Origin: Alitta virens
Taxonomy: Eukaryota; Annelida; Polychaeta; Phyllodocida; Nereididae
Assembly: GCA_932294295.1 (NCBI GenBank)
Contig: OW028580.1
Location: forward strand, 11,375,374-11,439,373
DNA length: 64,000 nt
Direction of reading: 5' to 3'
In this document: positions 37,021 through 49,057 of the stretch, piece by piece
How the letters are laid out: each line of letters opens with the position of its first letter
Position numbering within the stretch: the first letter of the stretch is position 1
Notes under the pieces: generated by a model
What the model was told of the DNA's origin: nothing
Database searches by the model: none
Seen by the model: the letters and a program-made list of their open reading frames with translations, nothing else
Position numbers and translations under genes: made by a program

Positions 37021-38137
37021 ATCAAAAGAACACGAGAAATACATTAATAATTATTTATTCATTCAATCAATAAACAAATTGAATTCTCTTTCTTCACGTT
37101 CCCAATGAAAACAATTAACAATATTTACTAATTAATTAAACGGAAGAAATGTCATTTAAAAGAATAATTTAGACACAATGCCACCAAAATAATTGTAGGA
37201 AAACATCAAAACATGAAAACCATTTTTATTATATAATCCCAGGTTTTGCATTATAACCAGAACTGAAATCAAGAAAAATACATCTTTTACTATTAAACGC
37301 ATACTGTAGGTGATTTATTGTATAATTTTGATGTTCTATGTACAATTAATATGAGTTTAAGCACCAGTACATTTTATAACAGACAACAAACATATACAAA
37401 GAATATTTTGACTGGCAGAGAAACTTGTAAGTTCAAATAAGATCGCACTTTTACCATGACAACATAAAATACACATAGCTCCAATTTTGAATCAATTTAC
37501 GCAATTTTACAAAATTTTGGCGTAGCCGACAATAAAAGGGGCTTTTATTTTAAAATTAAATATATTACTAATGAAGTAGTAGTAGTCTTTCAACATTTCA
37601 AATTAGATGAAAATGAAAATACATATTGATGAATATTTACCATTATGACTTAGAATACTACTTGTACACAGTACTAAGATCATGAAATAGGCCTACATTA
37701 TTCTACACCGAAATGTTTACATTTTTACAGGATAGCTACGAAAGATTGGAGCATTTATTTTGTAAAAGACAATAAATTGACAAGAATACTGGAAGTGATG
37801 ATTTGTAATGAAACCACTAACTGTAGCACTGTGACTTTACAATATTATAAAGTCATATTATAAATACATCTATCAAGAGTAGTTCATATACCAATAGTAT
37901 ATATCTGAGGGCTGACAGAGAAACATGCATTCACCTATACAGAGACAAATTACATAATCACAAATTTTGTCACCATAGTAGCAACCATTAGGCTTAGGGC
38001 CTATACCATACCAATAGTTCATGGTTTGTAGTCATATCATACAACTGTAATAGTTGGATAATATTGCAATGGTATTATATTTCAATATGCAGTGTTTGAT
38101 TTTATTGTTGTGATCTATTGAAATCCTTGAAATATTA
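37021..38137 (-). other. Possible emx 3' UTR
   Basis: AT-rich sequence directly downstream of the emx stop on the minus strand, with no ORF. AATAAA signals (TTTATT on the plus strand) occur at 38101-38106, 37754-37759 and 37315-37320 and near 37217. The first lies only about 32 nt after the stop. Which signal, if any, is used cannot be told from the sequence. Confidence 0.35.
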
Positions 38138-38524
38138 TCATACGTGGTTAGACGGCTGTTGTTGCAACCATCTATCTATATGTGACGTAGGTACATGAGG
38201 CTTTGGTGACGTAGATCGACAGTCATTGTTCTGTTGTAACGTGCGTCCCAGTGACGTCATGGAGGGCGGCGTGACGTCATCATCATCGTCTATTTCAATG
38301 TCACCTTCATCGTCGTCATCGACAATGTCAATTTCTCTGTAAGAACAGTCTAAAGGATGAGGTGAAACGTCACCATTATGAGATCCTACGTCACTGGATT
38401 CCTCCGCCATGTGCTCCGACCCTGACGCACTACTTCCTGCCTTATCACCTCCTTCTTTACCCTCGGATTCCTCCGCCTTCATTCTCTTGTATTTCGTTCG
38501 TCTGTTTTGGAACCAAACTTTAAC
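38138..38524 (-). CDS. Emx homeobox protein, last coding exon
   Basis: This exon codes 128 residues. It starts after a TTTCAG acceptor (AG at 38526-38525) in phase 0. The first 16 residues, VKVWFQNRRTKYKRMK, are homeodomain positions 45-60, with the invariant Trp48, Phe49 and Asn51 and a Gln50 of the Antennapedia-like DNA-contact class. A Lys/Glu-rich start follows, then a Ser/Gly stretch and a strongly acidic patch (DIVDDDDEGDIEIDDDDD). Near the end, HIDRWLQQ recalls the conserved Emx/ems C-terminal motif around His-Ile-x-Arg-Trp. The stop codon is at 38138-38140. Emx proteins are nuclear transcription factors that pattern anterior ectoderm and nervous system in bilaterians (known of the family). 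The acidic tail is longer than I expect for vertebrate Emx. It joins the exon at 63515-63684 in frame. Confidence 0.92.
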   Translation of the reverse strand, partial: VKVWFQNRRTKYKRMKAEESEGKEGGDKAGSSASGSEHMAEESSDVGSHNGDVSPHPLDCSYREIDIVDDDDEGDIEIDDDDDVTPPSMTSLGRTLQQNNDCRSTSPKPHVPTSHIDRWLQQQPSNHV

Positions 38525-38894
38525 CTGAAATAAAGTTGAAAAAATTATCAATATGCAGCGAAAATAATCTTACATTATTAATTGTTAACAAAAATAACCT
38601 TTGGTCAACATTTTATATTCACTCATTCATTCATTCATTTAGGCCAAGCTCTGATAGGCTAAAATTAAAAGAATTCATCACATATTATCACTTTAAACTA
38701 AATTCAATACACTGTCTTCTATATCTTTCAGATTTAGGCTGTACATATTTTTTTAACCCTGCCTTAAAAACCAACATTTAATGCATATTTGACTAGTTAA
38801 ATGGCTGCATTAGCCGCATAATTCTTTTGTGTATTCTGTCTTACTTATGCATTCCATTAAATGGAGAAGTCACTATATATATACTGTATAAATA

Positions 38895-38899
<5 letters not shown>

Positions 38900-38986
<87 letters not shown>

Positions 38987-39078
38987 CCTATATGTCAGTT
39001 ATAGACCACCCTGGAATGTAGTAACGTATAGCACATTCACGGACAGACAGCCCGACAGACAGACAGACAGACAGACAT

Positions 39079-39124
<46 letters not shown>
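38900..39124. repeat. Compound microsatellite (TA)n(TG)n then (CAGA)n
   Basis: TA run at 38900-38935, TG run at 38935-38978 and a CAGA tetramer array at 39042-39124, about 375 bp from the emx acceptor. Confidence 0.95.
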
Positions 39125-39793
39125 TAGCAAGTGACAAGGAGGGGCGAGTTAGAACACCCCTTTGCACACAAATAAAGGTGCATCATCAGGTCTTTATTGC
39201 CCTCCTAGGGTGTATTCATAAAAAGGGGGTGATCACTCAAAGTTACAAAGCAGGGTGTGAGTAATGAGCCTGTCAGTTGGCCCAGTATAAGCCATTTAGG
39301 AGGCAAGTGCTTGTCAAGAAATTGTGAAAGAAAGAAAAATATCCTTAAATATAAAGTGCTCTCCACACATATAAAAGAGCTATTTAGTAAGAGATAGTAT
39401 ACAGCATAGTTCACTCATGTCATCTACCACCCACTGGTAAATGATGATATTAATGTTTTGTGGGGTCTCACTGGAGATTTTAATGCAATTTGAGAAAGTT
39501 GTTTAAAAAAGATGTTTTAACAAGTAACAATTGAAGAGTTTGAATATACAATAAATTAACACCAGTGTTTTTTTTTTCCTTGTAATTTCTCATGGTGTTT
39601 TATGCTAAATATTTTGTTAAAGACTCGTGTATATATGACAATGTTATTCAAATCATTATTTATATTAGCATTGGGTAGATAAACGTATTAGTAAACAACA
39701 ACTAACAAGCTACCTGCTTTCTATCTATAAAGGTTAAGGTATGGGGGTCTGTCTAGCCACAGTTGCCAAGTATAGCATTACTGACCATACTGC

Positions 39794-39901
39794 ATAAGAT
39801 AAGATAAGATAAGATAAGATAAGATAAGATAAGATAAGATAAGATAAGATAAGATAAAATCTAGCAAGTGACATCTTATCTTATAAGATAAGATAAGATG
39901 A
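39794..39901. repeat. AAGAT pentamer array with an adjoining palindrome
   Basis: About a dozen AAGAT units at 39794-39857 are followed by a perfect 22-bp palindrome at 39873-39894 made of the same pentamer in opposite orientations (ATCTTATCTTA and its inverse). Confidence 0.9.
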
Positions 39902-40810
39902 GATGCCACATTATCACATGATATAAAGTTATATATTGTATCTAGTAATATTTGACCTCGTCTACCTTCGATATCATTTTTAGCGGCTGTCTTCAAAATA
40001 TGGCTTCATGTCAGACCACACACATTTTTGCATTGGATGGGAATCACAGTCTTTAAGCAAGCAACAATGGTCTGTGGAACTGGTGATGTCATGACCCATT
40101 GATTGTGGACACAATGGCCAAAACGAGGCTGGAATTGAAATCGAGGGTAATCCCACAATTGGACATGCGTGGCTGTGTCTGTCAGTTTCTATGGCAATAA
40201 AAGAAAGCTGTCATGTGGTTATGAGATGAAAATATTTACTCACGATGTCTTGGTTATAACAAAGAAGTGTCACCATGGAAACTGACATGAGAAGCAGGCC
40301 ACAGCATGCGTGTGTTTGGAGTTTGTTTGATCATGTCAATAGCAATTAATTAAATTATGTGAAATCTATGTGATGACATCCTTGAATAGGCTAGATAGAA
40401 ATTTACAATAAAATCACGGAGAATTTGAGACAAGCAGAGCTATACCATACAAAATATAGAATTAAAATAAATGTCTGAAAAAACTGTATGTAATACTGTT
40501 CAAAATTCCTAATATTACATTTGGCTGGAGGTATATTAAGTAATATTACGTTTTGCCATAATAATAAGATTCCAAAAAGATCTTGAAGTGTCTCTCTCTC
40601 ATAGCAACAATTAAGCTTGCCGCAGAAATTGAAAGAACAGTATGGTTTGCAAAGTTACTTAGTAGAGAGATGACAGCCCCAGCCTGAGTCTAGCCACATC
40701 AGAGAGACATGTAGCAAGTGATGCTATCAAGCAGCGATGAAACTACGCCGGATATTATCAGCTAATCAGTTAGGGGGAGCTGCAGAGGAGCCAGTGTCTC
40801 GAGCGATTAG

Positions 40811-41044
40811 CCGCTAGATGGCAGTTTTATTGCACCTCTAGTGTCTTAAAAATCGCTCCACAAATTGCCCTTGTCAGTCTGTAATATCACCCCAAAGAAC
40901 GAAATAACCCTCTAGATACTAAGAAGATATAAAAGACGGTCTTAGCTCCACAAAACCCCCTCAAACGGATAAAAGGTCAGTGCAGATCTGTGAACCGTAG
41001 CACCCTCTGCAGATAAACCACCGCAAGATGTCGCCTCTAGTAGT
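40811..41044. promoter_or_regulatory. Cluster of CTCF-like motifs in the emx intron
   Basis: CCGCTAGATGGCAG at 40811-40824 fits the conserved bilaterian CTCF core closely. CACTAGAGGTGC lies on the minus strand near 40831-40845, and weaker forms lie at 41021-41034 and, on the minus strand, 41030-41044. A perfect CRE palindrome TGACGTCA occurs at 41074-41081 just beyond. Binding is inferred from motif likeness only. Confidence 0.35.
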
Positions 41045-41709
41045 CCCGCCAAAGACGAGAAACCACGAAGGTGTGACGTCATGGTTAATGTCTGCCTTGA
41101 TGTGCAGAGTACTCAGTTATATCAGATTTGCTCAATGAGTGTGGTTAACCCCATACGGCACAGAGGTGCTGCGGAGACCTAGCCAATAAGTCAGTTTGTT
41201 TATCCCCAACAACTTCTTTTGATGCTTATCTCTTCAAGTCGTATTAATAAATGATCACTTATTATAGTTCCAATAGAATGAACAATATTGATGGTAGACC
41301 AATGAATTTCATATATATTGATATTTAGGATAATCGTTCTTAAGCTAACATATCTAACAGAATATTGAAAATATCATACTGCATGTGATTAAACATTAAC
41401 ATGGTAGATGATAATTATTTGGATGACGTTCACATTTTTTTGTCATTACAGTGATATTTAGCATAAACATTGAAAACCGGTTGTTGTAAATTCCAATTTT
41501 TCCTGTTTAAAACACACACCGTTATTTGCAATAAAATCGATGTTAATCTTTCCACTTAGTGGAATTTACCCTTGGCTTTAAATAATCATCCCTAATGGCC
41601 GATAGTAAAGATCCAGAGAGCATTTAAACAACATTTCGACATCATTTATGGACACGCAGGCTTACAGGAAGTTATCCCAATCAATTCCTAAAAGCGTCCA
41701 GCAGGTGCC

Positions 41710-41875
41710 CGTCACTACGCCGTCATTTGAACGTCAACAACGTCATGACGCTCTTCATGACGTTCATGACGCTGCTTTGGACGCCATGACGCTCCCTGCG
41801 ACGTATCGTTTACGTCTCATGACGCGATCTATTTGTTCTCTGATTCCATCTCATGATCACACCATGTGAACGTCA
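41710..41875. promoter_or_regulatory. Cluster of TGACG half-sites (CATGACG)
   Basis: CATGACG occurs at 41744, 41756, 41765, 41785 and 41818. CGTCA occurs at 41710, 41721, 41732, 41741 and 41871. Ten CREB/ATF-type half-sites in about 165 bp is a strong local excess. A 73-codon ORF overlaps it (41648-41869) but has no recognised domain. Confidence 0.4.
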
Positions 41876-42715
41876 AACATGGCCGCAGTACAACAATCAG
41901 TGTCACGTGACCCAAACAGAGGACAGCAGAGGACAATGGTGATCATGTGACCACGTCTGTTCAAAACATCTGTGATGAGCAGCATAACCTCCCTTGATTG
42001 TCAAAACCCTTCTTTTTTTGTGGTAAGGGATTTGTGTATTCTAGAGTCACAATACCCTAATCTGTCAACTAAATTATCATTAATAAAATGACGATAGCAA
42101 GAAATCGTCATATTCCATTTAATTTAAAAAAAAAAGGCATGAATGAATGGCCAGTTCTTTCATCAACAAGACATTTACTTACTTGATCTTTTATAATTTG
42201 TATACTTTAAAAATTTGTCGATTCATATACCAAACCAGTTTTGTGAATATTTCAGATATTCCTAAACGTTATCGGCTGATTTACATGTTGGCCCTTTTAA
42301 TGTTGATATTTGTGAAAGTCATGTTGAACTGCAATATCTTATAATTTTTGTCGTTAATATTATCAATTGACCATTGCAACGGTTTTTGTGTAATAAAAAG
42401 AAAGGAAGAAGACACCTATTATGTTACTAACAAGACATAACAGAGCATACATGAAATTCTGATCAATTTACGTGTTGGCAAAACAGTGAGATATCATGCT
42501 AGCATCTGTTGGGGCATCAGGCCACTTTGTCATCTCTCTTTCACTTTGTCAAAGGCAAAAGTAATTGGTCATTGTCAGGCAGGACAAAAGCTTAGGGCCA
42601 CCACACTGGTCAGCTGGGGTAACTCACGAAACACATCAAATTTTGGACATCAGACAAGTGCTATAAGAAGGCTTGTTTATATATTGAATAGTGTTATTGT
42701 TTGTGGGTTGGAAAA

Positions 42716-43170
42716 GGCTAGGTTATATGACATTAAGGTGATTGGTAAAAGGCTAGGTTATATGACATTAAGGTGACTGGTAAAAGGCTAGGTTATATGA
42801 CATTAAGGTGATTGGTAAAAGGCTAGGTTATATGACATTAAGGTGATTGGTGAAAGACTAGGTTATATGACATTAAGGTGACTGGTAAAAGGCTAGGTTA
42901 TATGACATTAAGGTGATTGGTAAAAGGCTAGGTTATATGACATTAAGGTGATTGGTAAAAGGCTAGGTTATATGACATTAAGGTCATTGGTAAAAGGCTA
43001 GGTTATATGACATTAAGGTGATTGGTAAAAGGCTAGGTTATATGACATTAAGGTGATTGGTAAAAGGCTAGGTTATATGACATTAAGGTGATTGGTAAAA
43101 GGCTAGGTTATATGACATTAAGGTGATTGGTAAAAGGCTAGGTTATATGACATTAAGGTGATTGGTAAAA
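42716..43170. repeat. 35-bp minisatellite, 13 copies
   Basis: Thirteen head-to-tail copies of a 35-bp unit that opens GGCTAGGTTATATGACATTA and ends GGTGATTGGTAAAA. Only a few variants occur (GACTGG, GTGAAAGACTAGG, GGTCATTGG). Copy number times unit length fits the interval exactly. The array stops at the start of a SINE-like unit. Confidence 0.95.
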
Positions 43171-43270
43171 ATTATTTACCGAGTGGTAAGGGGTTCGGTT
43201 GTCATGAATGCATGGTATAAGGTTCGAACCCAGTTTGATTGTGAGTTAACTGGTTCAACGTTCTTATAGA
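43171..43270 (+). mobile_element. tRNA-derived SINE head
   Basis: An A-box-like TACCGAGTGGT at 43177-43187 and a perfect B box GGTTCGAACCC at 43221-43231, about 44 nt apart. The interval between them also resembles a tRNA D-arm to T-arm stretch. The tail after the B box is not recognisable. It differs from the SINE at 10 kb. Confidence 0.6.
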
Positions 43271-44590
43271 TATATTTGTCAAGAAAAATGTCTCACTAAA
43301 ATTTTGATCGACAATGGATGAATTATGAAACCAGCACCAAACATATACTGCTTTTTACCCACTATTACAGCAAAATGTATTCCCCTCGGTATATAAGTCC
43401 ACAAACTCTCAACATACTCTCTGAGACCTGGACAAAAAGTTCCGAAATGTTTCAAAAAATCTGAAAAGCATTCGCTTAGAGGCTGAGGCCCCAGATCGTC
43501 TGGTCCCTGGTCGTTTCGGCTATTAGTCAGTTCGGCCTTTACAGTAAGGGGTTAATGGTTTCATCTGTTAGTCAAGTTGTCCTCTCAGCTCCTACTTTGT
43601 TGTGATTTAGGAGCAGTGTCTATTCTAAAGCACAAGGTTGTCTGTTTGCAGGGAGAGCAATTATACCTTTTTCACTAGGCCTCCTTCAGCTGTTTACTTC
43701 TGGTGAACTTCCACGCCAGAAAATAGTGCCAACATTCGTCAAATAAGTCTTTGTGAACTTGCTCAGTGATATTCTGCTATTCTTTATGCAATCAGTTACC
43801 AGTAATATGAGTTGTAAATCAAGAATATGCAATGGTTGTAAAAAATGTCAATATACTTAAGATTATAATTTTTGAAAGTTGTTTTTTTCCACGATGATTA
43901 TTGCTAAGAAATTTCTGTAAACACATGCATCTAATGATGAGTATCATTAAATTATTCTTATTTTTTGTAGGGGAAATATAAGGTATGCAAAATATTCCAA
44001 TTTTCTAGAGTCTGTCTACTTCATTTCCAGCCCCTTTTTTGTTATATGATGTGCAACTTTCACCATGCCCCTAAATTAATATCAAGATTCCTGGGCAATT
44101 TCAAACTTAAGCTATCTGACATCTTTACGAATGTCTGTTTTATATTGTTTTGCAATTCAAACAATGCTAGGGGCAGTGACTTGGTTTATGTACTATCCAC
44201 AAAACCCTGATAAAACTTGATGCTATGCAGAAACAGATAAAGACATTTTCCTCTCTGATGTATGGTCCAGGGATGTTCAGAAGTATGGAGATTCTAGCTA
44301 TGTCTTTGATGTGTTAAGATAAATGGATCCTGAACATATCATTGTGTGATTGCCTTTATGTTGCATAGAGGTTGGCAGGATAATATCGTATGATAATTTG
44401 ATATGAATGGAATTGCTGTAAGCTGACTGCCCGAGGAATTCATTTGGGATAGGTTTCTGACAAAGATTGGTTGGTTTCCAATGAGTAACTTGGTTAGGTG
44501 TCTGTGGTTTGTTGGTTGCCCTCTGACTGTCCACAAACCCTTTGAAGGTGACCAGGCAAAATCGTGTGAAGTGACGGGTCAAATGATAAA

Positions 44591-44684
44591 AGATGGCGCC
44601 ACTGGAGAGTTCTTATGATGACAAATAGATGGCGCTGACCACCAGGGACACGTGATTGGTGTTTTATTAGTCCTATAGATGGCG
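44591..44684 (+). promoter_or_regulatory. Three AGATGGCG motifs within 94 bp
   Basis: AGATGGCG at 44591-44598, 44627-44634 and 44677-44684. The second and third are preceded by TA. The word overlaps the CTCF core and is also found at 34813-34820. Function is inferred only. Confidence 0.3.
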
Positions 44685-46195
44685 TTTTGCTGCTCATTAC
44701 TCTGGTGGATAAGTTCATAGGGGTCCAAAGCGAGGTTCACATAGATTCAATTTGTTTTTTTTGCCCTACCTAAATTGAGCAAATTCCCTAGAAACACAGA
44801 AATATTCTTGTCTGGCCTTACTTTGTGCTTTTGATATGGCTGTGAGGCCAAAGAAACATGGGCCTAACATCGGACTAACATCACTTGGGGATGGGCGATA
44901 ATTGAGTTGGATAGGGGGATCAAAGATCAACTTAGATCAGTGGAAATCACCGGGGCCTGCAAATTGGTTGGGTGGTTGTAGGGTCAGATTAAGCCCCCTC
45001 TGCTCACCCCTCCAAAATAATTTCAGATTAATGCACAGTCTGCGTGTCCAAGAGAGATTAGTTCTGGCTGTTTGGGATAATTCTTACTCTGTCATTGCAC
45101 CCCTCCCCCTATACACTAACAAGCCTTTTACCCCATCCCTCTGAGTTACCCCATCCCTGAGTAACTTGCTCTTAATTGTCAGTTACCCCATTGCCGTACT
45201 GACAATGAAACCATACAATTGTGATCACTATTCATGATTAATTGCCCTATCTAATTGTTGATTGATCTGTCAGTAGAATTACTCATTACTGTCATTTGTA
45301 ATATCACTCTATCCAAATATTCACAAATATAAGAAATCTTTAAATTGCAGCAATTTTCAGAAGTTGAGCCACCAAAAATTAACGTCTAATTCTCCCAAAA
45401 CATTCATAAAATATCAATATTTCCTGCACAATGGAGAAATGCATTCCTAATTTTAAATAAAGATTATATTCTGTTCTATTCTAATCTAATGTTAATTTCT
45501 ACAACCTCAAATATTTACCAGATAATTTTTGTAGGATAAAGAGAGTTAAAAATGAAATTTTCGACCATCTATATGAGCTGGGGTAATATTGCATGATGTT
45601 GGCATACATTTGCATTGTATACAATCTTAATGTTATATAATTTCTTAATTGCTTTGAATTTATAACACATTTCCATCTGCCTGATGATGTGGTTCTTCAA
45701 TGTCAATATATGAAAAACATTACAAATATGTAAAAAGGATTATTTAAAAAAACCACTTTGTAATATAATTGCATTTGCGACAAAACATTTGGCCGCCATC
45801 TGCTCCCCAACAATGCAATGTAAACTAAAGAATTAACAATTTTATTTTTAACATAACTAGTATGATAATTTCTGTTAATTTTTCTCTATCTTTAACTATA
45901 GACCACCATGACTTCTTATTAAAATCCAAAAGAAAATAAATCAACAAAGGATTAAAATTATTTTTGAATGTTTTTTTTTTTTTAAATGTGATTGATATAT
46001 CAGGTTACGGTGCATGGTAACATGTGCTCAATTCATTACATGTTTCAAAACATGCCACCTAAAAAAAAGAGTTAATTTGACGTTACGTTTAGTGACTCAA
46101 TGTTTGAATTCAAATTTTTACATATTTCGTATTTTCTATGTTTTAAATGTATTTAGAGTACTAAACCAGTGGTAAATATATACATTAGTGTGAAA

Positions 46196-46341
46196 TGACT
46201 GACTGACTGGCTGGCTGGCAGGTTGACTGACTAGTCCAATTTTTTACGTGTTCTTTTTTTGTATATAAATGTAAATTTGAACCAATCTATTTTCTAACCT
46301 ATCTATCTATCTATATATCTATCTATCTATCTATCTATCTT
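46196..46341. repeat. Tetramer microsatellites (TGAC/TGGC and TATC)
   Basis: TGAC and TGGC units at about 46196-46218 and a TATC array at about 46299-46341. Confidence 0.8.
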
Positions 46342-48375
46342 CTAAGCATTGTTTTGGGTATGGCATCATTAAATTGCCATTAATGTCATCATGATACAAA
46401 ATTAAAGATAATCAATGATTCCTGCAGTCAACTGCATGTTGATAATATTTCAAGCCAAACATTATTGGGGCTGCTTGTTCAAACATCGTGGAGGGGTCGC
46501 TGGGGGTAGGGGTGTTCAGCAAGGCCCTACATGTAGCCTCACCATGTTATGCTATTGTGACTTGCCTGTCGGGGGAAATTATTAAATGATGGCTTCATTT
46601 GTAGGCAAATAGTGGTTCTAGCGGCCACACAGCATGTTCGGCAAACATCGGTGGTGTAGGCAAACACTCTGCTTATAATTATGAAAAATTAATCTAAACA
46701 GAAGCAACATAATTTGGCCGTAATGCGCTCTTGGGCGACGCTGGTAATTTCCTCCGACTCGGACATCGGAGAGAGGTTCGTGGAAGCAACAATGGACTCC
46801 AAGCAAAACGCTTGTCTGCATCTGGGGCCAGTTGATCGCCAGGAAATTTGAAAATTATCCGTTGAGCCCTGTCGGAATCAGTGAGAGGGTGAGAGAGCTC
46901 TGTGAGGGCTCAGTGAGAGACGGCAACCTCACTGAGCCCTCATGCCATTTCTTACAAGTTATTGTGGACCCAATCAAATTGGAGACCCTTTCTCCTGATC
47001 CCAGAGCCCATCTATTATCATTTTTCATTCCTTTCTGTAATCTGAGGAGCATTAATATGGCCTAAAACGCTCGTCAAATCGTGGCGCGTGTGTAAAACAG
47101 CCTCTAATACTCGCGGCCCGAACCTCGGTAAACAAACTTCAAATATTTCGAATTTCCAAGAAAGCATGATCCCTCACTGGTTTATTTCCATTGAAGTCCC
47201 AGACCATGAGTGAATCGATATTTAGCTTTATGTAGGCTACGTTGCCCTTCTCAAGATACCTATACACGCGATGAACCATTTCAAAAGCACCAAAAACATC
47301 ATGTGTATCAATGGAAAGATTTTGCAGAAGGTATTTTTAATAAACAAAGAATCTTGGTCACACCGCATGCAAGGTTTTATAAACTGCAAAGCTCTCAAAA
47401 TTTTTCACTAAATGAAAAAACTATTTCCAAATTCCCAAGTAAATGAAAAATTCTATGATTTTAATATATATGCTCACAAAAATATTTTCCTGTTAGTGTA
47501 CAGTTTATCAAAAATATTGAGGCTTGTACACATGCGGACTCAGTGCATTTTATCCCTAATTTTCTACTTTCGTAATACTAATATAGTAATATTTTGCCAA
47601 CACATTGGCAGCTGAAAACAATCTAGCACACTATCGTAAACAAACTAGATTAGACACAAAAATCGTACTGTATTAACACTACCGTACACACGATATCAGC
47701 TCACTAATCTTAGCCAATTTACCCTAATACCCATTATATCTCAAAACCACCTTAAAACAACATGAAAACCAACACCCAACGGGGGCACCCCGGCACTAAA
47801 ACCCTCCCTCGCACGCCAAGCTCCATGCCCCGGGCGAATTCCACCAGAGAGTCGGATTACTGCCCCCCGGCAAAACGACTTCTCTCTAACTTATTGTTTT
47901 GGTCAGTAAATACTCATTGATTTATTAGGCATTTGGCAGTGGTCATGTGAAAGAGAGAATTAGAAACAACCCCAAGCCAAAAATTAGAATACTGATGCCC
48001 CATTTGTCCTTATATTTGCGTGGTTATAATGTTAAAATGCTTGGCCAGAGCCCCGACTTTCAAAATTCAATTATTTCCCTTTCACAACACACACTGGCAA
48101 TTATGTCTATAGTTTCAATATATATATTTCAAAACGTCAAAAAACTTCATATTGCAAAATTGGCAATGTATTTGATTATTATTTTTCTAACTTATAGAAT
48201 GAATTCATCAAAAATTGGCAAAATAAATAAAACTTAGATGCTTGGTTGTCTTACTTAATTTATTTTGCAAAATTAGATTGTTATTTTTAAACTACAAATG
48301 TACCTATATATTTTCATCGGAATGACCACATTAAATGATCTATGATAAGCTTTCCCCAAAGTCAGTTGGTCAGAT

Positions 48376-48457
48376 GTAAGGTAAGGTAAGGTAAGGTAAG
48401 GTAAGGTAAGGTAAGGTAAGGTAAGGTAAGGTAAGGTAAGGTATGGTAAGGTTACTA
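48376..48457. repeat. GTAAG pentamer microsatellite
   Basis: About 15 uninterrupted GTAAG units, then degenerate copies. Confidence 0.95.
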
Positions 48458-49030
48458 AGGTATGGTAAAACGTCGGTATATAGGTATAAAAAAAAAGAAA
48501 AAAAGATCATAAGCACAGTGTGCTGGTAACAGACAATAAAACAAACAGTTCAAACAGAAATAAAACTAACAATGGCTGAGAGTTAAAATTGCATGTCATG
48601 ACAGCAAAAGTACCTAAAACGATTTCATATAAAAACATAGGCATATATGCAATGAAAAACATTTAAAACAAAACATATCATTAAAAACCTAGCTGTCTCT
48701 AAAACAGGTGGTTTCAATTCTTGTCCAACAATTCCACATTGATTGGACGAAGTTTTCACAAGATGGACAGTTAATTTATGCAAATATTTCGGCAATTTTA
48801 AGCTAGCCAGAACGCCTTGGATGAAATTAAGAGCTTGTTCCATAGATTCAATACCCAGGAAATATCCCATTATGATGGGTGAATAGATATTTGCCAGGGT
48901 TATTTGCAAGCAATTTGGAGTGTGGGGTATATTAGGAGGGGGCAAAATGGCTGTCGTTTGGATGAGTTAATTAAATTGTGGTTTTAGTGGATAGATGAAG
49001 CTGGGCGCCATGATGGTTTGCAGGCTCTCT

Positions 49031-49057
49031 CTGATTGGTGAAATTTCAGCCAATCAG
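49031..49057. promoter_or_regulatory. Inverted pair of CCAAT boxes
   Basis: CTGATTGG at 49031-49038 and CCAATCAG at 49050-49057 form a perfect 8-bp inverted repeat with an 11-nt spacer. Each arm is a good NF-Y site. Confidence 0.35.

Noticed and set aside
41648..41869. 73-codon ORF over the CATGACG cluster
   Set aside because: Lies within the emx intron, has no known domain and is better explained by a GC-richer motif cluster.
42716..43170. Regular repeats resembling a CRISPR array
   Set aside because: The units are head to tail without unique spacers, in a eukaryotic intron.
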